A stretch of DNA of 64,000 nucleotides from Parahoeflea alexandrii (lineage in GTDB: Bacteria; Pseudomonadota; Alphaproteobacteria; Rhizobiales; Rhizobiaceae): contig NZ_JAAAML010000001.1 of the NCBI RefSeq assembly GCF_024105735.1, forward strand, positions 1,001,809-1,065,808. The letters are read 5' to 3'. Of the stretch, positions 34,077-43,405 are shown one piece after another. Position 1 is the stretch's first letter; the number at the start of each line of letters is the position of its first letter. Made by a program: the position numbers and the translations under genes. Under the pieces are notes generated by a model, which saw only the letters and a program-made list of their open reading frames with translations, ran no database searches and was not told where the DNA came from.

Positions 34077-34778
34077 ATGACCCCGCAGACCAAAGCAATC
34101 GAACTGTATTACTGGCCGACGCCGAACGGATGGAAAATTACCATCATGCTGGAGGAACTCGGCGTTCCCTACGAGGTCCGATACGTCAATATCGGCAAGG
34201 GTGAGCAGTTCGAGCCGTCTTTCCTGGCGATTGCGCCGAACAACCGGATGCCGGCGATTATCGATCCGGAGGGGCCGGACGGTGAGCCGATACCGGTTTT
34301 TGAATCAGGCGCGATCCTGCAATATCTCGGCCGCAAGTTCGGACGGTTCTATCCGTCGGAGGAACGGGCGCGTGTGGAAGTCGATCAATGGCTGTTCTGG
34401 CAGATGGGCGGACTGGGGCCGATGGCCGGACAGGCGCACCATTTCCGTCAATATGCGCCTGAGCAGGTTCCCTACGCGATCGAGCGCTACACCAATGAGG
34501 TCAACCGGCTTTATGGCGTGATGGACCGGAGGCTTGCCGACCGCGATTATCTTGCTGGTGACTATTCGATCGCCGACATGGCGGCGATCGGCTGGGTCAG
34601 GCCTTACAGGAACCAGGGACAGGACCTGGCGGACTTTCCCAATCTGAAACGCTGGTTCGAAACGTTGATGGCACGGCCGGCAGTAGAGAAGGGATGCAAT
34701 ATCGGTATCGAGTACCGCCGGAACCTGGCTGACGACAAGGATGCGCAGAAAGTGCTTTTCGGTCAGAAGGCGCGATAG
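34077..34778 (+). CDS. Glutathione S-transferase family protein (YghU/YfcG-like)
   Basis: The 233-residue protein has a thioredoxin-like N-terminal domain with TPNGWKITIMLEELGVPYEV near residue 14 and the glutathione-binding PAIID...FESGAILQYL block near residues 58-82, and an all-helical C-terminal domain with the conserved YSIADMAAIGWV near residue 165. The NGWK start with Asn and the LEELGVPYEVRYVNI block fit the nu-class (YghU/YfcG) disulfide-bond reductases. The start is ATG 34077, where AAAGGA is six bases upstream; ATG 34071 is immediately adjacent to the ribosome site and less likely. A bidirectional terminator follows. Confidence 0.9.
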   Translation: MTPQTKAIELYYWPTPNGWKITIMLEELGVPYEVRYVNIGKGEQFEPSFLAIAPNNRMPAIIDPEGPDGEPIPVFESGAILQYLGRKFGRFYPSEERARVEVDQWLFWQMGGLGPMAGQAHHFRQYAPEQVPYAIERYTNEVNRLYGVMDRRLADRDYLAGDYSIADMAAIGWVRPYRNQGQDLADFPNLKRWFETLMARPAVEKGCNIGIEYRRNLADDKDAQKVLFGQKAR

Positions 34779-34797
34779 CCGCGGTCAATAACAAAGA

Positions 34798-34821
34798 CCC
34801 GCGCCGAAATGCCGGCGCGGG
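34798..34821. terminator. Bidirectional terminator between the GST and DUF2147 genes
   Basis: CCCGCGCCG pairs with CGGCGCGGG around a six-base loop. The arms extend outwards as AACAAAG on the left and CTTGTT on the right, giving a T-rich tail in both directions. It lies between two convergent genes. Confidence 0.8.
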
Positions 34822-34853
34822 CCCTTGTTCCAAAGGATCAACGGAGACCTGGA

Positions 34854-35201
34854 TCAGAGTTTGGCCCACGTTTGCGATTTGCTGGTCAGCGGAGTGCATA
34901 CAAGAACGCAGCCGCGGAGCCTGATCTTGTTCCCGGTAATCTTTGCATCGCCCTTGTACGTCTTGTCATCGGCGGGATCCGTCATGGTACCGCTGTAGTT
35001 TCCATTGCTGCCTGACATCTTTCCGATTCTCTTGCCGGCATGCTTGCCGGTTTTCAGCGTCACGCAATAAGCGCCGCCGCAGGACGAAATCGCAGCGGTC
35101 TCGCCACTCTCAGTCTTCCAGTTGCCTTCGATAGGGTCTGCCAGTGCAGGAGCGGACAGGGCTGCAAAAAGCGCGCCTGCTACAATCAGTTTGCGGATCA
35201 T
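34854..35201 (-). CDS. DUF2147 family exported protein
   Basis: The 115-residue protein has a signal peptide (MIRKLIVAGALFAALSAPALA) cut after ALA and a beta-rich mature part with DPIEGNWKTESGETAAISSC, YCVTLKTGKHAGKRIG, and a C-terminal RLRGCVLVCTPL. This is the standard DUF2147 layout; family members are short periplasmic lipocalin-like beta-barrel proteins with no proven activity. Four cysteines probably form two disulfides. It is a single gene with divergent SEL1 gene far upstream. Confidence 0.85.
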   Translation of the reverse strand: MIRKLIVAGALFAALSAPALADPIEGNWKTESGETAAISSCGGAYCVTLKTGKHAGKRIGKMSGSNGNYSGTMTDPADDKTYKGDAKITGNKIRLRGCVLVCTPLTSKSQTWAKL

Positions 35202-35667
35202 GGTGTTCCTCCCAGGAATATGAAGCGCTTCCTCAAGCGCATTTCTTACTTAACTCGGATTTAGGTAAAGATAAACTGGGATTTCTGAGGGGCGAAGAAC
35301 GGTTCTCGATGATCTCTCCGGGATGGCAATTCTGCCTGCCTCATCCCTGGTCCCGCCGCGTTTTCAGAAAATGCGATGCATGTTTGGTTAGCCGTCCGTA
35401 ACTTTTCCGCCTGTTCCGAAAACACCGAATCCGCTCAGTCTGGCCGGAACGCAACGGCTTTGATGTTTAACAGAATCCCAAGTTTACCAAGCCTTCGGAC
35501 TTTGTTCGTTTCCAGTTAAGCATGCAATTTAACTCGCTTTTTAATCGATAGCGGCACACTTCAATCCAACAACACAGCGCCGGGCCAAACCGGACAAAGG
35601 CATCAAATGCTGGCTCTTGAGAGCTGACAGGGACAACGAAACGAAACCGAATACGGGGACTGGAAAA
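35202..35667. other. Divergent intergenic region before DUF2147 and the SEL1-like gene
   Basis: A 466-base AT-richer region between divergent starts. It has an inverted repeat AGTTAA-N9-TTAACT near 35513-35533, and no gene could be supported. Confidence 0.55.
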
Positions 35668-35934
35668 ATGGCACGTTACGAAATTCACGATCAGGATCAG
35701 GCAATCATCGGCGGCGAAGCCAAGGCCGACGTCTTTTGTGAAATGGGTCTGATGTATGCGACCGGACGCGAATGCGAAGTCGACTTCGTTGCTGCGCACA
35801 AGTGGCTCAACATTGCCGCCATCAAGGGTTCGGACCGGGCTGCCACGCTGCGCGCCGAGCTCGCCGAAAGCATGAGCAAGGCCGAACTGGCAGCGGCGCT
35901 GCGTGCTGCTCGCGAATGGATGACCATGCATTGA
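35668..35934 (+). CDS. Small SEL1-repeat-like protein
   Basis: The 88-residue protein begins MARYEIHDQDQAIIGGEAKA and has one SEL1-type repeat: EMGLMYATGRECEVDFVAAHKWLNIAAIKGSDRA (about residues 24-57), followed by a helix ending AAALRAAREWMTMH. Similar proteins are widespread and short in rhizobia. SEL1 helices mediate protein contacts. ATG 35668 follows GGGGACTGGAAAA; a longer frame upstream lacks a ribosome site. It is a single gene ending in a strong terminator. Role unknown. Confidence 0.8.
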   Translation: MARYEIHDQDQAIIGGEAKADVFCEMGLMYATGRECEVDFVAAHKWLNIAAIKGSDRAATLRAELAESMSKAELAAALRAAREWMTMH

Positions 35935-36082
35935 TTGGGGCTTTGTTCCCGGCATCGCGCCGGAACGGCCTTTGCAGGGCAGGGCACCTTGCCGGGCGGC
36001 ACAAAGCAGCCTGCGAAATGACTTTACCTCGAGGGGAACGAGGCGGGAGCCTTCACTTCGGACAAACCGGAGAGGCTTTCAG

Positions 36083-36122
36083 ATAGGCCGCGATTGACCG
36101 GAAAGGGTCGGTCGCGGCCTAT
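36083..36122 (+). terminator. Terminator after the SEL1-like gene
   Basis: An eleven-pair perfect stem ATAGGCCGCGA/TCGCGGCCTAT closes an 18-base loop with extra pairing possible, and is followed by TGTTTTG. It lies 148 bases after the SEL1-like gene and just before the end of the convergent aminotransferase gene. Confidence 0.8.
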
Positions 36123-36144
36123 TGTTTTGACCGCAGCGGTCAGT

Positions 36145-37257
36145 TCAGCCCAGATCCGCGACAATGTTCTTCAATTCAGCCTCGAACAGGTCGATCTCGG
36201 CTGCAGGTCCGGTGGATATGCGGATGCAGCGGTTGAGCGGTGTGACACCGGGCATGCGGATGAAGATGCCGCGGCTGACAAGGCCGTCGAGGATTGCCTT
36301 GGCGTAACCCGAATCCCGACCGCAATCTATGGTAACAAAATTCGTGGCCGAAGCGATCGGCGCAAAACCCTGGCGGCTTGCTATGGCCGCAATCCGGTCA
36401 CGCGATGTCTCGACCTGGGCAATGACGTGAGCGAGCCAGTTTTGGTCCTTCAGCGCGGCAAGGGCTGCCGCCTGGCCCAGTCTGTTGACGCCGAAATGGT
36501 TCCTTACGCGGTGGAACATCGACACCGTCTCTTCCACACCGAAGACGTAGCCGACACGCTGACCGGCCAGACCGTAGGCTTTCGAGAAAGTGCGGAAGCG
36601 CAGCACGTTGGGCAGGTCGGCCAGAGCGGCGATGGCCGGGAGTGCTGAAGCCGGCGCTGTTTCGCCATAGGCTTCGTCGAGCACCAGCATCGTGGTTTCG
36701 GGAAGAGCTTTGGCAAATTCTGTCACGGCCTCGGCGGAATGCCAGGTCCCCATCGGGTTGTCGGGGTTGGAGAGATAGACCAGGGCCGCGTTTTCGCGGC
36801 GCACGGCGTCAAGCAGCGCGTCGAGATCCTCGCGGTCATCCCTGTAGGGCACCGTTACCAGCCGGCCGCCAAAGCCCGCGACGTGGAAATTGAAGGTCGG
36901 ATAGGCGCCGAGCGAAGTGACCACTGGGGTTCCGGGCTCGACGATCAGGCGGACAATCAGGCCCAGCAGACCGTCGATGCCTTCGCCGACAACCACCCGC
37001 TCAGGCGAAAGGCCAAGATGGGTGCCGAGTGCGACGCGCAGATCGTGATTCTCCGGATCGGCGTATCGCCAGCTGAGCTCGGCCTGGCGGGCGATCGCCT
37101 CGATCACCGACGGCGCCGGGCCAAAACCGTTTTCATTGGCGCCAAGCCTGGCCTTGAACTCCGCGCCACGCGCGCGCTCCTGGGTTTCCGGCCCAACAAA
37201 CGGCACGGTGGGCGGCAGCGATTGGGCGAGAGCGGTGAAATGGGAGAAGGCGGGCAT
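36145..37257 (-). CDS. HisC-like pyridoxal-phosphate aminotransferase
   Basis: The 370-residue protein is a fold-type I aminotransferase of the histidinol-phosphate aminotransferase group. It has ARLGANENGFGPAPSVIEAI near residue 36, a PLP-binding SNPDNPMGTWH near residue 161 and the Schiff-base lysine in RTFSKAYGLAGQRVGYVFG near residue 225. Such genes are often called hisC2, but aromatic or other amino acids may be the substrates; no his genes are nearby. It stands alone and divergent from the AEC transporter. Confidence 0.85.
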   Translation of the reverse strand: MPAFSHFTALAQSLPPTVPFVGPETQERARGAEFKARLGANENGFGPAPSVIEAIARQAELSWRYADPENHDLRVALGTHLGLSPERVVVGEGIDGLLGLIVRLIVEPGTPVVTSLGAYPTFNFHVAGFGGRLVTVPYRDDREDLDALLDAVRRENAALVYLSNPDNPMGTWHSAEAVTEFAKALPETTMLVLDEAYGETAPASALPAIAALADLPNVLRFRTFSKAYGLAGQRVGYVFGVEETVSMFHRVRNHFGVNRLGQAAALAALKDQNWLAHVIAQVETSRDRIAAIASRQGFAPIASATNFVTIDCGRDSGYAKAILDGLVSRGIFIRMPGVTPLNRCIRISTGPAAEIDLFEAELKNIVADLG

Positions 37258-37446
37258 GGCGAGATCTGTCCTGTGTCAGTGATGAGAAAGCCCTAGCGGC
37301 AATGTGGCGGTGCTTCAAGTCGCGCCCAACCTGGCCCGGCTCATTCGAGAACCATTTGACTTTCGCGGTTTGCCGGACGGTGTTTTGCGTCAACGGTCCA
37401 CACGGTCTATGACGGAACTCCCGCCACGCTTCTGAGTCCCCCCGCA

Positions 37447-38403
37447 ATGCCTCCCTTTGCCGAAACCATCCTCGTTGTCTTTACGCTGATTGCCATTGGC
37501 TATGGTGCGGCGGCGTTTCGGGTGCTGAAGCCCGAGACCGGTGACGGGTTGTCTGATTTCGTCTTCACCATCGCGGTGCCGCTGCTCTTGTTTCGCACCA
37601 TCGCCACGGCGACATTCGACCATGGGGCGCCGTGGGCGCTGTGGGTGACCTATTTCACCGCGATCTTCGTGACCTGGAGTTCGGCGCATATGGTCATCCG
37701 GTCGGGCTTCGGCCGGGATGCGCGTTCAGGGGTCGTCGCCGGGGTGACGGCGGGGTTTTCCAATCTGGTGCTGCTCGGCATTCCGTTCATGTCGGGTGTT
37801 TACGGTGAAGCCGGGCTGGCGATCCTGTCGCAGATCGTGTCGATCCACCTACCGGTGATGATGGCGGCCTCGATCATCCTGTTCGAGTGGGCGCTCAAGC
37901 GCGATGGTGCAGGCGTGGCATCGAAATCGGTGGTCACGCTGGTGACCGGCTTTTTCCGCCAGCTCATCTCCAATCCGCTGATCATCGGGATTGTCGCGGG
38001 CCTTTTGGCGCGGCTTTCCGAACTGGAAATTCCCGCGATCGCCGATCGCGTGATCGCGACCCTTGCCGGTGTTGCCGGACCGCTTGCGCTGTTTGCAATG
38101 GGTGTTTCGCTCTGGGGCTACGGGATTCGCGGACAGGTACGGCAGGCTTTGGCGCTGGTGTCGCTGAAGCTGTTGCTGATGCCGGCCGTGGCGCTTGGCA
38201 TGGCCCTGCTGCTGGGTCTGCCGGAGCTGCAGGCAAAGGTCGCGGTCGCGGCTGCCTCGCTGCCTGCCGGGGTCAACTCGTGGCTGATCGCCAGCCGGTT
38301 GGGGACCGGACAGCGGCTGGCCTCGACCTCCATGACGATCGGAACCGCCCTGGCCGCGGTTTCGACCGGTCTCTGGCTGCTGATTGCGGAAACCCTGCTC
38401 TGA
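37447..38403 (+). CDS. AEC (auxin efflux carrier) family transporter
   Basis: A 318-residue membrane protein with about ten helices. The first helix (ILVVFTLIAIGYGAAAF) is followed by GDGLSDFVFTIAVPLLLFRTIA, which has the N-terminal pattern of AEC permeases, and the C-terminal part has AALPAGVNSWLIASRLG-like glycine-proline motif ASLPAGVNSWLIA, conserved in the second repeat. Bacterial members carry malonate, malate or amino acids; the substrate is not evident. It ends 116 bases before glpD, with GlpR-like motifs between. Confidence 0.9.
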   Translation: MPPFAETILVVFTLIAIGYGAAAFRVLKPETGDGLSDFVFTIAVPLLLFRTIATATFDHGAPWALWVTYFTAIFVTWSSAHMVIRSGFGRDARSGVVAGVTAGFSNLVLLGIPFMSGVYGEAGLAILSQIVSIHLPVMMAASIILFEWALKRDGAGVASKSVVTLVTGFFRQLISNPLIIGIVAGLLARLSELEIPAIADRVIATLAGVAGPLALFAMGVSLWGYGIRGQVRQALALVSLKLLLMPAVALGMALLLGLPELQAKVAVAAASLPAGVNSWLIASRLGTGQRLASTSMTIGTALAAVSTGLWLLIAETLL

Positions 38404-38439
38404 AACTCCACTAATTTAGGGCGCTCTGGATTGAAGCGC

Positions 38440-38484
38440 TTTCGTTTGTTTTCTTTTGACATTCGCAATTGTTTCGAATTAGAA
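38440..38484 (+). promoter_or_regulatory. glpD: Promoter and putative GlpR operator upstream of glpD
   Basis: A T-rich repeat TTTCGTTTGTTTTCTTTTGA starts at 38440 and overlaps a perfect -35 box TTGACA at 38456-38461. Seventeen bases later TTAGAA (38479-38484) is a fair -10 box. The T-rich block is almost the same as one in the promoter of the glpR gene at 54220-54239. Confidence 0.5.
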
Positions 38485-38518
38485 AATTTGAGCAGGAGGC
38501 GCGGGACAGGGGACCCCA

Positions 38519-40024
38519 ATGGCGGACGACAGGCTCTACGACGTTTTCGTCATCGGCGGCGGCATCAATGGATGCGGCATTGCCCGGGATGCGATCGGCC
38601 GGGGGTATTCCGTGTTTCTCGCCGAAATGAATGATTTGGCCTCGGGTACCTCGTCCTGGTCGTCGAAGCTGATCCACGGTGGTTTCCGCTATCTCGAATA
38701 TTATGAATTCCGGCTTGTGCGTGAAGCCTTGAGCGAACGCGAAGTGCTGCTTGCCAATGCGCCGCACATCATCTGGCCGCTCAGGTTCGTGTTGCCGCAT
38801 CACACCGACATGCGGCCTGCGTGGCTGCTCCGGCTGGGCCTGTTTCTCTACGACCATATCGGAACCCGCAAGCTGCTGCCGGGCACGAAAACGGTGGACC
38901 TCAAGACTTCGATAATTGGCAAGCCGCTGAAGCCGCTGTTCTCCAAGGGCTTCGAGTATTCCGACTGCTGGGTCAACGACGCGCGGCTGGTGGTGCTCAA
39001 TGCGCGCGACGCGGCGGATCGGGGCGCCGTGATCCGAACCCGGACCGAGGTGATTTCGGCGGAGCGCAAGGATGGCGTGTGGGAAGTCACGATTGCCGAC
39101 CGGGCAACTGGTGCGCAGGAAACCGTCAGGGCGCGGCTGATTGTCAACGCCGGCGGTCCATGGGTCGACCGGATCCTGTCGGGCGTCGTCGGCCGCAACG
39201 ACGCGCATAATGTGCGGCTGGTGCAGGGCAGCCATATCGTGGTGCCGAAGCTGCACGACCATGACCGCGCCTACATCTTCCAGAATGGCGACGGACGGAT
39301 CATCTTCGCGCTGCCTTACGAAGAGGATTTCACCCTGATCGGTACCACTGACGAGGACTATACGGGCGATCCGAAAGACGTCGCCATCACGGATGCGGAG
39401 ATCGAATATCTGTGCGCGGCGGCGAGCGAGTATTTCGCCACGCCAGTGAAGCGATCCTCCATCGTCTGGACCTACTCGGGCGTGCGCCCGCTCTATGATG
39501 ATGGCGCATCGGCGGCACAGGAAGCCACCCGCGACTATGTGCTCAAGCCCGATCCGGCAGAAGGCGCGCCGCTGATCAACATCTTCGGCGGCAAGATCAC
39601 GACCTATCGCAAATTGTCGGAATCGATGCTGGAACTGATCGAGGAGCGGCTCGGCACAAAATCGGGGCGCTGGACCCATCGGGCCGCTTTGCCGGGCGGA
39701 GACTTCGCTGCGGATGGCTTCGACCGGGAGGTTTCGCGGCTGCAACAGGACTATCCGCTGCTCGATCCCGCACAGGCAAGGCGCTATGTCCGGCAATACG
39801 GTACAAGAGCGTGGGCCATGCTTGGCGACGCCAAGCGTCGCGAGGATCTCGGGCAGCATTTCGGTTACGGCCTCTATGCGCTGGAGGTTGACTACCTGAT
39901 AGCTCATGAATGGGCGGTGGAGGCCGCCGACGTGATCTGGCGGCGCACCAAGCGCGGGCTCCGCCTCGACAGGGACCAGGTGGCAGCACTTGATGCCTAT
40001 ATGGAAGAAAAGCAGGCTGCATAG
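38519..40024 (+). CDS. glpD: Glycerol-3-phosphate dehydrogenase (aerobic, FAD)
   Basis: GlpD oxidises glycerol 3-phosphate to dihydroxyacetone phosphate and passes electrons to ubiquinone at the membrane. The 501-residue protein has the FAD site [20 protein letters not shown] at the N-terminus, then [30 protein letters not shown]-like [13 protein letters not shown] near residue 205 and the C-terminal DAO_C domain. Length and motifs are normal. It is followed 74 bases later by glpK, and the pair is likely one operon controlled by GlpR. Confidence 0.96.
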   Translation: MADDRLYDVFVIGGGINGCGIARDAIGRGYSVFLAEMNDLASGTSSWSSKLIHGGFRYLEYYEFRLVREALSEREVLLANAPHIIWPLRFVLPHHTDMRPAWLLRLGLFLYDHIGTRKLLPGTKTVDLKTSIIGKPLKPLFSKGFEYSDCWVNDARLVVLNARDAADRGAVIRTRTEVISAERKDGVWEVTIADRATGAQETVRARLIVNAGGPWVDRILSGVVGRNDAHNVRLVQGSHIVVPKLHDHDRAYIFQNGDGRIIFALPYEEDFTLIGTTDEDYTGDPKDVAITDAEIEYLCAAASEYFATPVKRSSIVWTYSGVRPLYDDGASAAQEATRDYVLKPDPAEGAPLINIFGGKITTYRKLSESMLELIEERLGTKSGRWTHRAALPGGDFAADGFDREVSRLQQDYPLLDPAQARRYVRQYGTRAWAMLGDAKRREDLGQHFGYGLYALEVDYLIAHEWAVEAADVIWRRTKRGLRLDRDQVAALDAYMEEKQAA

Positions 40025-40098
40025 TTTTGAAGCCGGACCTGGCGGGGTTTTCCCCCGGCCCGAATCCGGCTCATATGAGACCAGCATGGGAGGACAAC

Positions 40099-41589
40099 AT
40101 GAGCGGATACATTCTCGCAATTGATCAGGGCACCACATCGAGCCGCGCCATCGTCTTCGACGCGGACATGCGGATCGCCGGCACCGGTCAGAAGGAATTC
40201 ACGCAATTCTATCCGCAATCGGGCTGGGTCGAGCATGATCCGGAGGAGATCTGGAAAACGGTCGTCTGGTCGGTCAGGCAGGCGCTGAAGAATGCCGGTG
40301 TCGAGGCCGCGGACATTTCCGCGATCGGCATCACCAACCAGCGCGAGACGGTGGTGGTGTGGGAACGCGAAACCGGCAAGCCGATCCACAACGCAATCGT
40401 CTGGCAGGACCGCCGGACCGCATCCTATTGCGACAAGCTCAAGCGGCAGGATCTCGAGAAGACTTTCACCCGCAAGACCGGGCTGCTGCTCGATCCCTAT
40501 TTCTCCGGAACCAAGCTGTCGTGGATGCTGGCCAACGTGAAGGGGACAAGGACACGCGCGGCGCGCGGGGAATTGTGCTTCGGCACCATCGATACTTTCC
40601 TGATCTGGCGGCTGACCGGCGGCAAGGCCTTCGTTACCGACGCCACCAACGCGTCACGAACCCTGATGTTCAACATCGAAACCCAGGAATGGGATGCCGA
40701 GCTTCTCAAGATCCTTCGGATTCCTGCTGACATGCTGCCGGAAGTGAAAGACTGTGCGGCGGATTTCGGTGTCACCGACAAGTCGCTGTTCGGTGCGGAG
40801 ATCCCGATCCTCGGCGTGGCCGGCGATCAACAGGCGGCTACCATCGGTCAGGCCTGTTTCGAGCCGGGCATGCTGAAATCCACCTATGGAACCGGCTGTT
40901 TTGCATTGCTCAATACCGGCGAAGACATGGTTCGTTCGAAGAACCGTCTCCTGACCACGGTGGCCTACCGGCTCGACGGCAAGGTGACCTATGCGCTGGA
41001 AGGCTCTATCTTCATCGCGGGCGCAGCAGTCCAGTGGCTGCGCGACGGCATCAAGGTAATCAAGAAGGCCGAGCACAGCGGTGATCTCGCGGCGGAGGCT
41101 GATCCGACCCAGGATGTTTATCTTGTGCCGGCATTCACGGGGCTCGGCGCGCCGCACTGGGATGCCGAGGCCCGTGGCGCGATCTACGGCATGACACGAA
41201 ACACGGGCCCGGCCGAGTTTGCCCGGGCGGCGCTGGAGGCGGTCTGCTACCAGACCCGCGATCTGCTCGATGCGATGCGCAAGGACTGGAAAAGCTCGGG
41301 CGCGACGACGGTGCTGCGTGTCGACGGCGGCATGGTCGCATCCGACTGGACCATGCAGCGGCTCGCCGACATTCTGGATGCGCCGGTTGACCGGCCGACA
41401 ATCCTGGAGACGACGGCGCTGGGTGCCGCATGGCTTGCAGGCCAGCGGGCCGGGGTCTGGCCCAAGCAGAAGGCCTTTGCCAAGGCCTGGGCGCGTGACC
41501 GCCAGTTCAAGCCGGAGATGGACGACAAGACCCGCAACGCCAAGCTGAAAGGCTGGCGCGATGCAGTGCGGCGGACACTGAGCCAATAG
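40099..41589 (+). CDS. glpK: Glycerol kinase
   Basis: GlpK phosphorylates glycerol to glycerol 3-phosphate. The 496-residue FGGY-family protein has [20 protein letters not shown] at the start, [22 protein letters not shown] near residue 91 and the FGGY block [16 protein letters not shown] near residue 258, followed by the ATP site near 400. ATG 40099 follows GGGAGGACAAC; the upstream frame is a poor leader. It follows glpD. No glycerol facilitator or glpSTPQV transporter is adjacent here. Confidence 0.97.
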   Translation: MSGYILAIDQGTTSSRAIVFDADMRIAGTGQKEFTQFYPQSGWVEHDPEEIWKTVVWSVRQALKNAGVEAADISAIGITNQRETVVVWERETGKPIHNAIVWQDRRTASYCDKLKRQDLEKTFTRKTGLLLDPYFSGTKLSWMLANVKGTRTRAARGELCFGTIDTFLIWRLTGGKAFVTDATNASRTLMFNIETQEWDAELLKILRIPADMLPEVKDCAADFGVTDKSLFGAEIPILGVAGDQQAATIGQACFEPGMLKSTYGTGCFALLNTGEDMVRSKNRLLTTVAYRLDGKVTYALEGSIFIAGAAVQWLRDGIKVIKKAEHSGDLAAEADPTQDVYLVPAFTGLGAPHWDAEARGAIYGMTRNTGPAEFARAALEAVCYQTRDLLDAMRKDWKSSGATTVLRVDGGMVASDWTMQRLADILDAPVDRPTILETTALGAAWLAGQRAGVWPKQKAFAKAWARDRQFKPEMDDKTRNAKLKGWRDAVRRTLSQ

Positions 41590-41683
41590 TCCGGTTTCCT
41601 GGGCGTTGAGGCCAGGCCGGCTTTAAAGACCGTCGGTATGCCGGTAACCTCCGCCCGACCGGAGCAATAGGTCAGGAGATGTG

Positions 41684-42577
41684 ATGCAGGACGCCAGCCA
41701 TCGTTTTGTCGACTTGAACGGCCAGCCTTTCCACTATCTCGAGTGGGGCAGGGAAGAGACTCCGGTCTTGCTGTTCCTGCACGGTTTTCCCGAATACAGC
41801 GGAGCATGGGGCGAGGTCGCGTCCCGGCTTGCCGACAGTTATAGTTGTATCGCTCCCGACCAGCGCGGTTTCGGCCAGAGCTGGGCTCCGCCCGAGGTCG
41901 AGGCCTACGAGATGCGCGAACTGGTCGGAGACATGGCTGCGCTTATTGACACCCTGGACCAGAAGGTCACGGTGGTCGGCCACGACTGGGGTGCTGCGAC
42001 GGCTTACGGGCTGGCGATGTTCCGCCCGGAGCTGGTATCGCGGCTGATCATCATCAACGGTGTCCACCCGGCGCCATTCCAGCGCGAACTGGCTGCCGGC
42101 GGGGCTCAGACCAGCGCCTCCCAGTACATTCGCTTCCTGCGCGCCGAAGGCTCTGAAGACAAGCTGTCCGCGAATGACTTCGAAAGCCTGATGAAACTGT
42201 TTTCCGCGAAGATGGACCTGAGCTGGCTGAGCGGGGAGAGGCTGGAACTCTACAAGGCGGAATGGTCGCGCCCCGGGCGCCTGAAGGCGATGATCAACTG
42301 GTACAGGGCTTCGCCGCTCAAGGTCGCGCTTCCGGGCGAGGCACTGAGCGATGTTCCGGCTTTGCGCAAGGACAGGCTGCAGGTGCGCTGCCCGCATCTC
42401 CTGATCTGGGGTGACAATGACACCGCGCTGCTGCCGCAATGCATCGAAGGGCTCGAGGAGTACGCGGCAGATCTGACGGTCGAGCATGTGGGGGACGCCG
42501 ATCACTGGATCTGCCACCAGAAGCCGGATCTGGTGGCGGGGCTGATCCGGTCATGGCTCGAGAGCCAGCCGGGCTAA
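41684..42577 (+). CDS. Alpha/beta hydrolase, epoxide-hydrolase / dehalogenase type
   Basis: The 297-residue enzyme has the oxyanion motif HGFPEYSGAW near residue 33, then PDQRGFGQSWAP near residue 61 and the nucleophile elbow VVGHDWGAATA near residue 104, whose Asp marks epoxide hydrolases and haloalkane dehalogenases rather than Ser hydrolases. The C-terminal histidine is in VGDADHWICHQ. ATG 41684 is preceded by CAGGAG. It could be considered as a missing PcaD, but the Asp nucleophile argues against it. Substrate unknown. Confidence 0.85.
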   Translation: MQDASHRFVDLNGQPFHYLEWGREETPVLLFLHGFPEYSGAWGEVASRLADSYSCIAPDQRGFGQSWAPPEVEAYEMRELVGDMAALIDTLDQKVTVVGHDWGAATAYGLAMFRPELVSRLIIINGVHPAPFQRELAAGGAQTSASQYIRFLRAEGSEDKLSANDFESLMKLFSAKMDLSWLSGERLELYKAEWSRPGRLKAMINWYRASPLKVALPGEALSDVPALRKDRLQVRCPHLLIWGDNDTALLPQCIEGLEEYAADLTVEHVGDADHWICHQKPDLVAGLIRSWLESQPG

Positions 42578-42700
42578 ACCGCAGACCTCATGCCCTCGCT
42601 GCCAGTCCGGTCCCATCAATCGGTTTGCCGATTGATATGTCATGCGTCTACACTTTGACCGAGACGATCCCGATTGCAGATCTCAGGAAGGAACGATGCA

Positions 42701-43072
42701 ATGGAGCTTGGTGCATTCTCCCTCAGCCTTGCCGTCAAGAACCTGGCGGCATCGAGAGCGTTTTACGAGAAACTCGGATTCCAGGCCTTCGGTGGGGACG
42801 CCGCGCAGGGATGGCTGATCCTGCACAATGGCGGCTGCGTGATCGGTCTGTTTGAAGGCATGTTCGAAAAGAACATGCTTACTTTCAATCCTGGCTGGCG
42901 CGAGAAGGCAGAGCCGCTCGAAGAGTTCACCGACGTCCGCGAGTTGCAGAAGCAGCTCAAGAGCAAGGGCGTCGCGTTCAAGGCGGAGGCGGATGAGGCG
43001 AGCACCGGGCCGGCAAGCTTCATGATCATGGATCCTGACGGCAACCCGATCCTGGTCGATCAGCACCGCTGA
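42701..43072 (+). CDS. VOC (glyoxalase/bleomycin resistance) family protein
   Basis: The 123-residue protein has one vicinal oxygen chelate module: [25 protein letters not shown] at the start and [17 protein letters not shown] at the end, with two beta-alpha-beta units between them. Such small proteins work as dimers with a metal site at the interface. ATG 42701 follows GGAAGG. It is alone, 123 bases after the hydrolase. Substrate unknown. Confidence 0.88.
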   Translation: MELGAFSLSLAVKNLAASRAFYEKLGFQAFGGDAAQGWLILHNGGCVIGLFEGMFEKNMLTFNPGWREKAEPLEEFTDVRELQKQLKSKGVAFKAEADEASTGPASFMIMDPDGNPILVDQHR

Positions 43073-43405
43073 AGAGTGCAGACATCAACTCCTGATGGTG
43101 GGAAGTGTATCCTCGCGTTTCTTGCGATGTTGATTCCGACAAGCTTGGCGAGTGCCTGATTTTACTCTCATACAAGCGATTGCGAATGGTTCATGGTAGC
43201 GACGGTTGAGTGCGCACGCGCTTTATCGCTTGGCCGCACTGAGATCAGTGTTTCCTGGCCATAATCGGTTGGGCAGGTCGGGCGAGAGGCATTTGACCGG
43301 CCGGCCTCGCTCTTGCTCGCATCCTGATTCCGTTCAGAGCCCCATGCATCTGCTTTTCAAGGCATTCAAGCGAGTGCGAATATTCGTTCGCGCCGGTGCT
43401 TCGCT
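43073..43405. other. Gene-free region between the VOC and L,D-transpeptidase genes
   Basis: These 333 bases separate two convergent genes. I see no gene, strong hairpin or repeat in them. Confidence 0.55.

Noticed and set aside
41684-42577. The alpha/beta hydrolase as the missing PcaD.
   Set aside because: Its nucleophile elbow is GHDWGA (Asp) instead of a Ser elbow, and it is not close to the pca operon.
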